From the NCBI GenBank assembly GCA_963824105.1, contig CAWGNN010000008.1, positions 1 through 64,000 of the forward strand: a stretch of DNA of 64,000 nucleotides, given 5' to 3'. The notes beneath the pieces were generated by a model. That model had not been told where the DNA came from, did not search any database, and saw only the letters and a program-made list of their open reading frames with translations. Shown piece by piece: positions 17,314 through 25,568 of this stretch. The DNA is from CAWDVB01 sp963824105. Lineage in GTDB: Bacteria; Actinomycetota; Actinomycetes; Propionibacteriales; Nocardioidaceae. The position numbers and the translations under genes were made by a program. Position 1 is the first letter of the stretch. Each line of letters begins with the position of its first letter.

Positions 17314-18201
17314 GTGACGTTCCAACCCGACGCAGCCTGGCTGTCGCCACATCCAGCCCCGTCGAAGCCCTCCTATCGCCCGCCGGAAGGCGCGGTCGAC
17401 GCTCACTGCCACGTCTTCGGGCCAGGGGACCGGTTCCCCTACGCGCCCGAACGCAAGTACACGCCCACCGATGCGCCCAAGGAGCGCCTCTTCGCGCTGC
17501 GCGACTACCTCGGCTTCAGCCGCAACGTCATCGTGCAGGCCACCTGTCACGGGGCCGACAATGCGGCACTGGTCGATGCGCTCCAGGCATCCGACGGCAA
17601 GGCTCGAGGGATCGCCACAGTGCGTCCCGACGTGACCGATTCCGAGTTGGTCCACCTCGATGCCGCCGGTGTCCGTGGCGTCAGGTTCAACTTCGTGAAG
17701 CGCCTGGTCGACCCCCAGCCCGATGAGTACTACCGCGGCATCGTGGACCGGATCGCCTCCCTCGGCTGGCACGTGGTCATCTACTTCGAAGCAGCCGACC
17801 TGGCCGAGCGCAGGGACCTGTTCACCTCGCTTCCTGTCCCGGTCGTGGTCGACCACATGGGGCGGCCGGACGTGACCAAGCCGGTGAACGGGCCGGAGTT
17901 CGCGCCCTTCCTGCGCTTGCTCGAGGAGAACCCCAGCGTCTGGAGCAAGGTGAGCTGTCCAGAGCGGCTCTCCAAGTCTGGGCCTCCCCTCTATGACGAC
18001 TTCGTGCCCTTCGCCCGGACCGTCGTGGAACGCTTCCCCGACCGTGTGCTGTGGGGCACTGACTGGCCGCATCCGAACCTGAAGAGCCACATGCCCGACG
18101 ACGGACTACTGGTGGATCTGATCCCCCGGATCGCCCCGACCGAGGAGCTTCGACAGGCGCTCCTCGTCGACAACCCAACCCGTCTTTACTGGAGGGACTG
18201 A
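17314..18201 (+). CDS. ligI: 2-pyrone-4,6-dicarboxylate lactonase (LigI)
   Basis: A 295-residue amidohydrolase closely following the LigI pattern: APSKP near the N terminus, VDAHCHVFGP with the HxH motif (about 29-38), HVVIYFEA, VVDHMGRPDV, and the catalytic aspartate in WGTDWPHPN. It hydrolyses PDC to oxalomesaconate. I chose the GTG at 17314, with GAGG upstream and an N-terminal length matching characterised LigI; in-frame GTGs exist at 17257, 17299 and 17308, but the first lies inside the operator palindrome. ligA starts two bases after its stop. Confidence 0.9.
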   Translation: MTFQPDAAWLSPHPAPSKPSYRPPEGAVDAHCHVFGPGDRFPYAPERKYTPTDAPKERLFALRDYLGFSRNVIVQATCHGADNAALVDALQASDGKARGIATVRPDVTDSELVHLDAAGVRGVRFNFVKRLVDPQPDEYYRGIVDRIASLGWHVVIYFEAADLAERRDLFTSLPVPVVVDHMGRPDVTKPVNGPEFAPFLRLLEENPSVWSKVSCPERLSKSGPPLYDDFVPFARTVVERFPDRVLWGTDWPHPNLKSHMPDDGLLVDLIPRIAPTEELRQALLVDNPTRLYWRD

Positions 18202-18202
18202 C

Positions 18203-18592
18203 ATGGTCGACAACTCAGCGCTCGAGGACATCCCCGGGACGACCGTGTTCACCGCGGAGCGGTCGCACAAGGGCTATCAGCTGAACCAGTTCTGTATGAG
18301 CCTGATGAAGGCGGAGAACCGCGACCGCTTCCACGCCGACGAGCGGGGCTACCTCGACGAGTGGCCGATGAGCGAGGAGCAGAAGCAGGCGGTCCTGGAC
18401 CGCGACTTCAACCGCATGCTCGAGCTCGGTGGCAACGTCTACTTCCTGTCGAAGATCTTCGCGAGTGACGGGCTGAGCTACGTCGAGGCCGTCAGCACGA
18501 TGACCGGCATGTCAGTCGAGGACTACAAGGCGATGATGCTGGCCGGCGGCCGGTCCCCAGAGGGCTGGCGCTCGAAGAAGGAGAGGAGCTGA
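18203..18592 (+). CDS. ligA: Protocatechuate 4,5-dioxygenase alpha subunit
   Basis: A 129-residue small subunit of the type II extradiol dioxygenase. It contains the LigA-type stretch KGYQLNQFCMSLMKAENR (about 27-44) and a C-terminal MTGMSVEDYKAMMLAGGRSP. It caps the active site of LigB. GGAGG lies seven bases before the ATG. Here alpha and beta are separate genes, as in sphingomonads. Confidence 0.95.
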   Translation: MVDNSALEDIPGTTVFTAERSHKGYQLNQFCMSLMKAENRDRFHADERGYLDEWPMSEEQKQAVLDRDFNRMLELGGNVYFLSKIFASDGLSYVEAVSTMTGMSVEDYKAMMLAGGRSPEGWRSKKERS

Positions 18593-18594
18593 CC

Positions 18595-19437
18595 ATGGCA
18601 CGGATCACCGCCGGAGTGACCACCAGCCACGTCCCGGCGATCGGGGCAGCGGTCGACCTCGGCAAGACCGAAGAGGACTACTGGAAGCCGGTATTCGCCG
18701 GCTACGAGTGGACCAAGGAGTGGGCAGCGGCTGAGCCACCCGACGTGGTGATCCTGGTCTACAACGATCACGCATCGGCCTTCTCGCTGCAGATGATCCC
18801 GACGTTCGCCATCGGCTGCGCCGACAGTTTCAAGCCATGCGACGAGGGGTACGGTCCGCGGCCCGTGCCGGTGGTCGAAGGTCACCCCGAGCTCGCCGCG
18901 CACCTGGCCCAGTCCCTGATCCTCGACGAGTTCGACATGACGATCATGAACGAGCTCGATGTCGACCACGGCCTGACCGTGCCGCTGTCCCTCGTCTACG
19001 GGACCCCGGAGGCATGGCCGACCAAGGTGATCCCACTTGCCGTCAACGTGGTCCAGTACCCGCCGCCCACCGGTCATCGGTGCCTCAGCCTCGGCCGCGC
19101 GATCCGCAGGGCGGTGGAGGCCTACCCCGAGGACCTCAACGTCCAGGTTTGGGGGACCGGCGGCATGAGCCATCAGATCCAGGGCATGCGGGCCGGCCTG
19201 ATCAACGAGGAGTGGGACAGCAGGTTCGTCGATCGCCTGCTCTCCGATCCCGACGAGCTCGCCACGATGCCGCACATCGAGTACCTCCGCGAGGCTGGAT
19301 CGGAGGGCATCGAGCTGGTGATGTGGCTGATCATGCGCGGCGCCCTCGGGGACGGCATCAAGGAGTTGCACCGCTTCTATCACGTGCCCGCCAGCAACAC
19401 AGCCGTCGGACACCTCGTGCTGGAATCCCTAGGCTAG
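18595..19437 (+). CDS. ligB: Protocatechuate 4,5-dioxygenase beta (catalytic) subunit
   Basis: A 280-residue catalytic subunit. The non-haem Fe(II) ligands expected for LigB are in place: His12 in TTSHVPAIGAA and His59 in VYNDHASAF, with the acidic ligand expected in EAGSEGIE near the C terminus. The catalytic base histidine is in GGMSHQIQG (residue 193). It opens protocatechuate between C4 and C5 to 4-carboxy-2-hydroxymuconate-6-semialdehyde. It starts two bases after ligA. Confidence 0.95.
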   Translation: MARITAGVTTSHVPAIGAAVDLGKTEEDYWKPVFAGYEWTKEWAAAEPPDVVILVYNDHASAFSLQMIPTFAIGCADSFKPCDEGYGPRPVPVVEGHPELAAHLAQSLILDEFDMTIMNELDVDHGLTVPLSLVYGTPEAWPTKVIPLAVNVVQYPPPTGHRCLSLGRAIRRAVEAYPEDLNVQVWGTGGMSHQIQGMRAGLINEEWDSRFVDRLLSDPDELATMPHIEYLREAGSEGIELVMWLIMRGALGDGIKELHRFYHVPASNTAVGHLVLESLG

Positions 19438-19513
19438 CCGCGACGGTGACGGGCCATCGGCACGCACCAACCGACTGTCGCCGGATCACCCACGACATCT
19501 CAAAGGACTCATC

Positions 19514-20464
19514 ATGCGCATCGCCCTCGCCGGAGCCGGAGCCTTCGGCATCAAGCACCTCGACGGCCTGGCCAAGATCGAGGACGTGACCATCACCTCG
19601 ATCGTGAGTCGACGGCTGGAGCAGGCCCAGGAGGTGGCGGAGAAGTACGGCGCGCCACACGCGACCACCGAGCTCTCCGAGGCCCTGGCGCGCGACGACG
19701 TCGATGCCGTCATCTTGTGCACTCCGACCCAGATGCATGCCGCCCAGGCCATTGAGGCGATGCGAGCCGGGAAGCACGTGCAGGTGGAGATTCCGCTGGC
19801 CGACTCCTGGCAGGACGCTCAGGCGGTCCAGACCGTTCAGCGAGAGACGGGCCTGGTCTGCATGGTGGGCCACACACGGCGGTTCAACCCGTCCCACCAG
19901 TGGCTCCACCGCAGGTTCATGTCGGGTGAGCTCTCCCTCCAGCAGATGGACGTGCAGACCTACTTCTTCCGTCGGGTCAACATGAACGCGCTCGGGGAGC
20001 CTCGGAGCTGGACCGACCACCTGCTGTGGCACCACGCCGCCCACACCGTCGACCTCTTCCAGTACCAGACGGGTGAGCGGGTCACGGTGGCCAACGCCGT
20101 TCAGGGGCCGATCCACCCCGAGCTGGGCATCGCGATGGACATGTCGATCCAGCTGCGGACCGAGAAGGGCAAGCTCTGCACCCTGTCGCTCAGCTTCAAC
20201 AACGAGGGGCCGCTCGGCACCTTCTTCCGCTACATCTGCGACAACGGCACTTTCATCGCTCGCTACGACGATCTGCTCAACGGGCGCGAGGAGCAGATCG
20301 ACGTCAGCCATGTCGACGTGTCCACCAACGGCATCGAGCTCCAGGACCGCGAATTCGTCGCCGCCATCCGTGAGGGCAGGGAGCCGAACTCGTCGGTCTC
20401 CAGCGTCCTCGACTGCTACCGCGTTCTCGGCGAGCTTGAGGTGCAGCTCAGTAAGGAGTCCTGA
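19514..20464 (+). CDS. ligC: 4-carboxy-2-hydroxymuconate-6-semialdehyde dehydrogenase
   Basis: A 316-residue Gfo/Idh/MocA-family oxidoreductase. The N-terminal Rossmann motif is GAGAFGIKH (about 7-15), and the HTRRFNPSHQWLH region (about 120) is typical of LigC. It oxidises the hemiacetal form of CHMS with NADP to PDC, which LigI hydrolyses. A 76-base gap separates it from ligB; AAAGGA precedes the ATG. Confidence 0.93.
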   Translation: MRIALAGAGAFGIKHLDGLAKIEDVTITSIVSRRLEQAQEVAEKYGAPHATTELSEALARDDVDAVILCTPTQMHAAQAIEAMRAGKHVQVEIPLADSWQDAQAVQTVQRETGLVCMVGHTRRFNPSHQWLHRRFMSGELSLQQMDVQTYFFRRVNMNALGEPRSWTDHLLWHHAAHTVDLFQYQTGERVTVANAVQGPIHPELGIAMDMSIQLRTEKGKLCTLSLSFNNEGPLGTFFRYICDNGTFIARYDDLLNGREEQIDVSHVDVSTNGIELQDREFVAAIREGREPNSSVSSVLDCYRVLGELEVQLSKES

Positions 20465-20467
20465 ACC

Positions 20468-21661
20468 ATGTCCGTCCCCGTGATCGAAACCCAGGTCGGC
20501 ATTGTCGGAGCCGGCCCCGCCGGACTGATGCTGTCGCATCTGCTGTCGCGAGCCGGTGTCGACACCATCAACGTCGACAACCGCACTCGAGACGAGATCG
20601 AGCACACCGTCCGGGCGGGGATCTTGGAGGCCGACAGCGTTCGGCTCCTCCTCGACTCCGGGGTCTCGGACCGGGTCCAGCGTGACGGGGAAGCGCACGA
20701 GGGCATCGATCTGCGCTTCGGTGGGGTGAGCCACCGGATCGACTTCCAAGGGCTGGTCGGAGAGTCGGTCTGGCTCTACCCGCAGACCGACGTCTTCATC
20801 GACCTGGCCGATGCCCGAGCCCGTGACGACGGTGACGTGAGGTTCGGGGTCTCCGACACCCAGGTGGTGGACATCGACAGTGACCGTCCGGGCATCCTCT
20901 TCACCGACGCCGATGGCACCCGGCGTGAGATCCGCTGCCGATACCTCGTCGGTGCGGACGGGTCGCGGAGCATCTGTCGGCACGAGTTGCCCGAGCTCCA
21001 GCGGCGGCACTTCGTGAAGGAGTACCCGTTCGCCTGGTTCGGCTTCCTGGTCGAGGCGCCCAAGAGTGCACCGGAGCTGATCTACAACCGGTCCGACCGC
21101 GGGTTCGCCCTGATCAGCCAACGCACCCAGACCCTCCAGCGGATGTACTTCCAGGTCGACCCGTCCGAGAAGGTCGAGGACTGGTCCGACGACCGGATCT
21201 GGGAGGAGATGCAGTCACGGGTGGCCGGCGAGGACGGGTTCCAGCTCAAGCAGGGGGTCATCTCCGATCAGGCGGTCCTGCCCTTCCGCAGCTTCGTCTG
21301 CGAGCCGATGCGCTACGGCAGCATGCTGCTGGCCGGCGACGCGGCACACACGGTGCCACCGACGGGCGCGAAGGGGCTCAACCTGGCCATCTCGGATGTG
21401 CGCATCCTGGCCGAGGTCCTGGAGCAGGCCGTGCTCAAGCGCGATCCCGACGTGCTCGAGCAGTACGAGCCGCGGGCTCTGGGGCGTGTCTGGAAATCGC
21501 AGCACTTCTCCTACTGGATGACCCAGATGCTGCACACCATGCCGGGTGACAACGACTTCGACGCCCGGCGTCAGGTCGGGGAGCTCTCGAGCGTCGTGTC
21601 GTCGGTCGCCGGATCGACATACCTGGCCGAGGGTTACACCGGCTGGCCCGGGCGCTCTTGA
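20468..21661 (+). CDS. pobA: 4-hydroxybenzoate 3-monooxygenase
   Basis: A 397-residue class A flavoprotein monooxygenase. The FAD dinucleotide-binding motif GIVGAGPAGL is at about 10-19, the DG motif in VGADGSRSICRHEL at about 159-172, and the ribose-binding GDAAHTVPPTGAKGLN at about 286-301. HTVRAG near residue 46 matches PobA enzymes. It hydroxylates 4-hydroxybenzoate to protocatechuate, feeding LigAB. It is the last gene of the lig cluster and starts three bases after ligC. Confidence 0.94.
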   Translation: MSVPVIETQVGIVGAGPAGLMLSHLLSRAGVDTINVDNRTRDEIEHTVRAGILEADSVRLLLDSGVSDRVQRDGEAHEGIDLRFGGVSHRIDFQGLVGESVWLYPQTDVFIDLADARARDDGDVRFGVSDTQVVDIDSDRPGILFTDADGTRREIRCRYLVGADGSRSICRHELPELQRRHFVKEYPFAWFGFLVEAPKSAPELIYNRSDRGFALISQRTQTLQRMYFQVDPSEKVEDWSDDRIWEEMQSRVAGEDGFQLKQGVISDQAVLPFRSFVCEPMRYGSMLLAGDAAHTVPPTGAKGLNLAISDVRILAEVLEQAVLKRDPDVLEQYEPRALGRVWKSQHFSYWMTQMLHTMPGDNDFDARRQVGELSSVVSSVAGSTYLAEGYTGWPGRS

Positions 21662-21750
21662 TCTGGGAGCTCTTGGTCCATCCGTCGTTTCTGGACTCCG
21701 ATCCCGTGCCGTGGTCGAGGGGCGGTAGCGTCACACGTTGAGGAGGCTCC

Positions 21751-22938
21751 ATGTCTGCGGTGACCAGGGGTGAGTTCAACCCGCTCGATCCGGTTGGGAT
21801 CGACGATCTGCTCAGCGATGAGGAGCGGTCCGTCCGTAGCGCGGTGCGGACATTTTGCGACCGGACCGTCGAGCCGTATGTCAGTGAGTGGTTCGAGTCC
21901 GGAGAGGTTCCCGACATCCGCGATCTCTTTGTCTCCTTGGGCAAGGTCGGCGTGCTCGGTATGCACCTGGAGGGGTACGGCTGCGCGGGCATGTCGGCCA
22001 CCGACTACGGCTTGGCCTGCCTCGAGCTGGAGGCGACGGATTCGGGACTGCGCTCGATGGTCTCGGTCCAGGGTTCTCTGGCGATGTTCGCAATCTGGCG
22101 ATACGGCAGTGAGGAGCAGAAGCGCGAATGGCTTCCCCGGATGGCGGCTGGTGAGGCCATCGGCTGCTTCGGGCTCACCGAGCCGGACGCGGGATCGGAT
22201 CCGTCCAGCATGAAGACCCGAGCCCGCCGCGACGGAGACGACTGGATCGTCGACGGGCGCAAGATGTGGATCACCAACGGATCGGTCGCCGACGTAGCGG
22301 TCGTCTGGGCCCGGACCGACGACGGGATCCGCGGCTTCGTCGTACCCACGACGGCACCGGGCTTCTCCGCCCCACTGATCAAGCACAAGCTCTCCCTGAG
22401 GGCCTCGGTGACCAGCGAGCTGGTTCTGGAGGCGGTCAGGCTCCCGTCCTCGGCGATGCTGCCCGAGGCGGCAGGACTACGAGCCCCACTGTCCTGCCTG
22501 AACGAGGCGCGCTACGGCATCGTCTGGGGAGCCATGGGAGCGGCCCGGTCGGCATTCGCCGCGGCCCTGGACTACGCAGGGCAGCGCGAGCAGTTCGGCC
22601 GGCCGTTGTCCGCCTTCCAGCTCACCCAGGCCAAGCTCTCCGACATGGCCGTGGAGTACTCCAAGGGAGTCCTCCTCGCCTATCACCTCGGTCGCCGCAA
22701 GGACGCCGGGACCCTGCTGGCTGAGCAGGTGAGCCTCGGGAAGCTCTCCAACGTCGGTGAGGCGCTCGAGATCTGCCGGTCCGCCAGGACGATTCTGGGA
22801 GCCAGTGGCATCTCGCTGGAGTACCCGGTGATCCGGCACATGGTGAACCTGGAGTCGGTGCTGACTTACGAGGGGACCGTGGAGATGCACACGCTGGTCC
22901 TGGGTCAGGCTCTGACCGGGCAAGCGGCCTTTCGCTGA
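21751..22938 (+). CDS. Glutaryl-CoA dehydrogenase-like acyl-CoA dehydrogenase
   Basis: A 395-residue acyl-CoA dehydrogenase. The stretch SMVSVQGSLAMFAIWRYGS resembles glutaryl-CoA dehydrogenases, and the flavin motif LTEPDAGSDPSS and the catalytic glutamate region TYEGTVEMHTLVLGQ are present. It would oxidise and decarboxylate glutaryl-CoA to crotonyl-CoA. A strong GAGGAGG precedes the ATG, and a 90-base gap separates it from pobA, so it may have its own promoter and need not belong to the lig pathway. Confidence 0.85.
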   Translation: MSAVTRGEFNPLDPVGIDDLLSDEERSVRSAVRTFCDRTVEPYVSEWFESGEVPDIRDLFVSLGKVGVLGMHLEGYGCAGMSATDYGLACLELEATDSGLRSMVSVQGSLAMFAIWRYGSEEQKREWLPRMAAGEAIGCFGLTEPDAGSDPSSMKTRARRDGDDWIVDGRKMWITNGSVADVAVVWARTDDGIRGFVVPTTAPGFSAPLIKHKLSLRASVTSELVLEAVRLPSSAMLPEAAGLRAPLSCLNEARYGIVWGAMGAARSAFAAALDYAGQREQFGRPLSAFQLTQAKLSDMAVEYSKGVLLAYHLGRRKDAGTLLAEQVSLGKLSNVGEALEICRSARTILGASGISLEYPVIRHMVNLESVLTYEGTVEMHTLVLGQALTGQAAFR

Positions 22939-22965
22939 GAACGGGGCACCGACGTCTTGACTTCG

Positions 22966-22994
22966 TTGTAACGTATGTCCCAATTCGGTACGAT
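22966..22994 (+). promoter_or_regulatory. Predicted sigma-70-type promoter
   Basis: TTGTAA (22966-22971) and TACGAT (22989-22994) are 17 bases apart in a locally AT-richer stretch just after the acyl-CoA dehydrogenase stop. Transcription from about 23001 would give a leader of roughly 150 bases before the small gene at 23152. Confidence 0.5.
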
Positions 22995-23018
22995 ATGGCG
23001 AGCCAAATCCTGAAGAAA

Positions 23019-23055
23019 CCCATGAATCTGCTGAGATTTACATGAGATTCGTGGG
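23019..23055 (+). promoter_or_regulatory. Hairpin in the leader of the small gene
   Basis: CCCATGAATC (23019-23028) pairs with GATTCGTGGG (23046-23055) over ten positions with one G-U pair and a 17-nt loop. It lies some 20 bases after the predicted transcription start. No T tract follows. It does not match a riboswitch class I recognise. Confidence 0.4.
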
Positions 23056-23151
23056 AGGACAGTCGCATACTGCCGATGGAGTAGGTGAATCGGGCGGGGG
23101 GGAACCGGCCGATGACTGTTATCAATCGCAGTCTTCTTGCTGGAGGCAATT

Positions 23152-23562
23152 ATGGAACTCGTAGACGTAACGCTCGACGAGATCGCTCGGCGTAGCCGTG
23201 TGCTCTTGGTGCGCCACAACAGCACCGCACTCACTCGGGGGCTTTCGATCGAGCAGGAGGTTGTGCTCCGCGACGCGGAGGGTGACTTCTTCGCCGGTCG
23301 AGTGGAGGACGTCGACTTCGAGATCGACGACACGGTCTACCGCATCAGTGTGGGCGTCAGGTTGCCGGAAGACCTGGCTCTCAACCGTCTGGAGCGGCTG
23401 ACCGTGGGAGATGATGAGGGGGCTGAAGTGGGACCGCTGGATATGGACCGACTCGTGATGCTGCTCGGCGATGCTCGCCGGGCTCGGGCGGACCGGTCCA
23501 TTCCGTCGGAGGCCGCTCTCGCGGCGCTTCGCACCTTGCGTCACAACGTCGCCGATCTCTGA
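23152..23562 (+). CDS. Small soluble protein of unknown function
   Basis: A 136-residue protein with no signal peptide or membrane segment. It is acidic, with alternating short beta-like segments (VVLRDAEGDFFAGRVEDVDFEID) and a helical C-terminal third. I do not recognise a family. The ATG at 23152 is favoured because GGAGG lies five bases upstream; a TTG at 23137 is possible. It forms an independent transcription unit with its own promoter, a long structured leader and a strong terminator 17 bases after the stop. Confidence 0.75.
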   Translation: MELVDVTLDEIARRSRVLLVRHNSTALTRGLSIEQEVVLRDAEGDFFAGRVEDVDFEIDDTVYRISVGVRLPEDLALNRLERLTVGDDEGAEVGPLDMDRLVMLLGDARRARADRSIPSEAALAALRTLRHNVADL

Positions 23563-23578
23563 GCTTCGCTGAACGCCC

Positions 23579-23621
23579 ACTCCGGCCCCTGACCGAGCTC
23601 GACCAGGTCAGGGGCCGGAGT
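23579..23621 (+). terminator. Strong rho-independent-like hairpin
   Basis: A perfect 16-bp stem (ACTCCGGCCCCTGACC and its complement) with an 11-nt loop follows the small gene's stop by 17 bases. There is no T tract, as usual in actinobacteria. Confidence 0.8.
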
Positions 23622-23668
23622 GCGTCGGTGCCAAGAAGCGAGGGTGGTCGCGGCCAGTCGGCGTTCTC

Positions 23669-24049
23669 ATGACAGACTCCGTGCGCATGTGGCCCAAGAA
23701 ACGACCCCCGATGGAAGGGGAAGTCCCCGACTATCGCTTCACGCTCGCCAACGAGCGCACCATGCTGGCGTGGATTCGGACCTCTCTGGCCCTGCTGGCC
23801 GGCGGTATCGCCATCTCCCAGTTCGTCGAGGGGTTCACCCTCCTGCGCCACCTCATGGGGATGGGACTGATCCTGCTCGCGGGATCGTTGGCGGCGCTGG
23901 CCTTCCGGCAGTGGGAACGCAATGAGCGTGCGATGTGGAAGAACCAGAGGTTGCCGTTGTCCCCAGTCCCAGCCGTCGTCGGGTCGGTTCTCACGCTGGT
24001 GATCGCCGTGGCCGCTGTCTTCGTCCTGGTGAGCCTCTTCCGTGGATAG
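23669..24049 (+). CDS. DUF202 (YidH-type) membrane protein 1
   Basis: A 126-residue protein with the DUF202 signature TLANERTMLAWIRTSLALLAGGIA (first part at about 25-44) and three predicted membrane helices (about 36-55, 61-78 and 102-122). The role of the family is not known. Its stop overlaps the second DUF202 gene by eight bases, so the two are probably partners in a membrane complex. Confidence 0.88.
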   Translation: MTDSVRMWPKKRPPMEGEVPDYRFTLANERTMLAWIRTSLALLAGGIAISQFVEGFTLLRHLMGMGLILLAGSLAALAFRQWERNERAMWKNQRLPLSPVPAVVGSVLTLVIAVAAVFVLVSLFRG

Positions 24050-24356
24050 CGAGCACGACGACTACCTCGCCAACCGTGATCCGGGCCTTCAGCCCGAGCG
24101 CACGGTGATGGCGTGGCGTCGTACCGAACTCTCCATGGCCGCACTGAGCGCGTTGCTCCTCAAGGACGTGAGGGCCTTCGCTCCGGCCGCGGTCATCGGG
24201 GCGGTCGGTCTGGTTGTCACCTTCGGTCTGGTGATTCACACCGAGCGCAGACACGAGGGCACCAACGTCCGCCCGCTGCGCCTGGCCTACCTGGTGACGA
24301 TGGCCCTCACCTTGGCTGCCGCCGTCGAGGTCGCCTGGCTCTTTGTGAAGAGCTGA
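24042..24356 (+). CDS. DUF202 membrane protein 2
   Basis: A 104-residue protein with a shorter DUF202 motif (PERTVMAWRRTELSMAALSA, about 18-37) and three hydrophobic segments. It starts with GTG inside the end of the first DUF202 gene. Adjacent paired DUF202 genes of unequal length recur in actinobacteria. Confidence 0.87.
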   Translation: MDSEHDDYLANRDPGLQPERTVMAWRRTELSMAALSALLLKDVRAFAPAAVIGAVGLVVTFGLVIHTERRHEGTNVRPLRLAYLVTMALTLAAAVEVAWLFVKS

Positions 24357-24371
24357 CTCAGGGCGTTCACG

Positions 24372-24719
24372 TCAGCCGGTCGTCCCGGGGCTCGACCGCT
24401 GGTACGGCCGGATCCCGGGGTGGTTCTGCTGGAACTGCTGCCAACGCTGGCCGAAGTCGGGGTGTCGGTCGGACGGTCCCCGTGTGAAGGCACCCTCGAG
24501 CCGGGCGATCCCGATCCGCTCGCTGTGCGAGCCCGCGGCGAAGCCGACGACTCCTCCGATCAAGCCGCTGAGCAGTGCCAGCGAGACCGCTGCCGCGACC
24601 ACGGTCGAGGCAGGCCACAAGCGCGTGGGCCTAGCCGCCGTGGGTGGCGGCGGGGGAGCGGGTGCCGCGGGGACTTCCGCCGCCGGCTCGGGCGTGGTGG
24701 GCGTCTCGTCGTCTGCCAT
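24372..24719 (-). CDS. Single-pass membrane protein with Pro-rich cytoplasmic tail, unknown function
   Basis: A 115-residue protein: an acidic Pro/Ala-rich N-terminal region (about 1-33), one membrane helix (about 37-61, ending in GVVGFAAGSHSER), and a polar C-terminal region rich in Gln, Arg and Pro predicted outside the cell. No family recognised. The start could be the ATG at 24719 or the one two codons upstream (24725). It is transcribed away from the two-component system that follows, sharing about 130 bases of intergenic DNA with it, so it is a candidate target of that regulator. Confidence 0.6.
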   Translation of the reverse strand: MADDETPTTPEPAAEVPAAPAPPPPPTAARPTRLWPASTVVAAAVSLALLSGLIGGVVGFAAGSHSERIGIARLEGAFTRGPSDRHPDFGQRWQQFQQNHPGIRPYQRSSPGTTG

Positions 24720-24848
24720 CTCCATACTCTCGGCAGGTCTCCTGTGCCAGGCCTGTGCTGGGGCATCGGCGCAGCCGTGAGACGCAGACACAGCAACCAC
24801 ACAGGAAACTCCTAGGAATGAATGACGTGCCCGGGGCATTCTCCTGTT

Positions 24849-25568
24849 ATGACCGAATCCGACCTGCTGCGTCACGACGGCTCCCCGGTTCACGTCCTCG
24901 TGGTCGACGACGAGTCGAACATCGCCGAGCTCGTCGGGATGGCGCTGCGCTACGAGGGGTGGCAGACGACCCTGGCGAGCAACGGCACCCAGGCGGTCAA
25001 CAAGGCCAAGCAGGTCAGACCCGACGCCGTCGTCCTCGACCTGATGCTCCCGGACTTCGACGGCATGGAGGCCATGCGTCGGATCCGGACCAACCTCCCC
25101 GACGTTCCCGTCTTGTTCCTGACTGCGCGAGACGCGGTGGAGGACCGGGTCGCCGGGCTGACCGCCGGCGGTGACGACTACGTGACCAAGCCCTTCTCGC
25201 TCGAAGAGGTCGTCGCCCGGCTCCGCGCACTGATGCGCCGCAGCGGGGCGAGCCGCCGCGAGGAGGGGTCTCAGCTGCAGGTGGGGGACCTCGTCCTGGA
25301 CGAGGACAGCCATGAGGTCGCCAGAGCGGGCACGCCGATCGCGCTGACCGCAACCGAGTTCGAGCTGTTGCGCTATCTGATGCGCAACCCCCGGCGGGTC
25401 CTGTCGAAGGCGCAGATCCTGGACCGGGTCTGGAACTACGACTTCGGCGGCCAGGCCAACGTCGTCGAGCTCTACATCTCGTATCTCCGCAAGAAGATCG
25501 ATGCGGGGCGCGAGCCGATGATCCACACCATGCGGGGCGCGGGCTACGTGCTCAAGGCGGCCGAGTGA
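24849..25568 (+). CDS. OmpR/PhoB-family response regulator
   Basis: A 239-residue regulator with a receiver domain (acidic pair in VVDDESN near residue 19, phosphoacceptor Asp64 in LDLMLPDFDG, conserved lysine in TKPFS near 114) and a C-terminal winged helix (about 140-237, ending in HTMRGAGYVLK). I start at the ATG at 24849 that gives the standard N-terminal length; an in-frame ATG at 24822 adds nine residues. It overlaps its kinase gene by GTGA, defining a cognate pair. Confidence 0.93.
   Translation: MTESDLLRHDGSPVHVLVVDDESNIAELVGMALRYEGWQTTLASNGTQAVNKAKQVRPDAVVLDLMLPDFDGMEAMRRIRTNLPDVPVLFLTARDAVEDRVAGLTAGGDDYVTKPFSLEEVVARLRALMRRSGASRREEGSQLQVGDLVLDEDSHEVARAGTPIALTATEFELLRYLMRNPRRVLSKAQILDRVWNYDFGGQANVVELYISYLRKKIDAGREPMIHTMRGAGYVLKAAE

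Noticed and set aside
18601..19437. LigB as a gallate dioxygenase (DesZ/GalA type)
   Set aside because: Gallate enzymes are single fused chains of about 420 residues; here separate LigA and LigB subunits are present.
22957..22962. TTGACT as the -35 element for the promoter before the 23152 gene
   Set aside because: It is 26 bases from TACGAT; TTGTAA at 22966 has the correct 17-base spacing.
24720..25526. N-terminal extension of the minus-strand membrane protein through the response-regulator gene
   Set aside because: It runs antisense to a response regulator with all catalytic residues; the membrane protein has its own start at 24719 or 24725.
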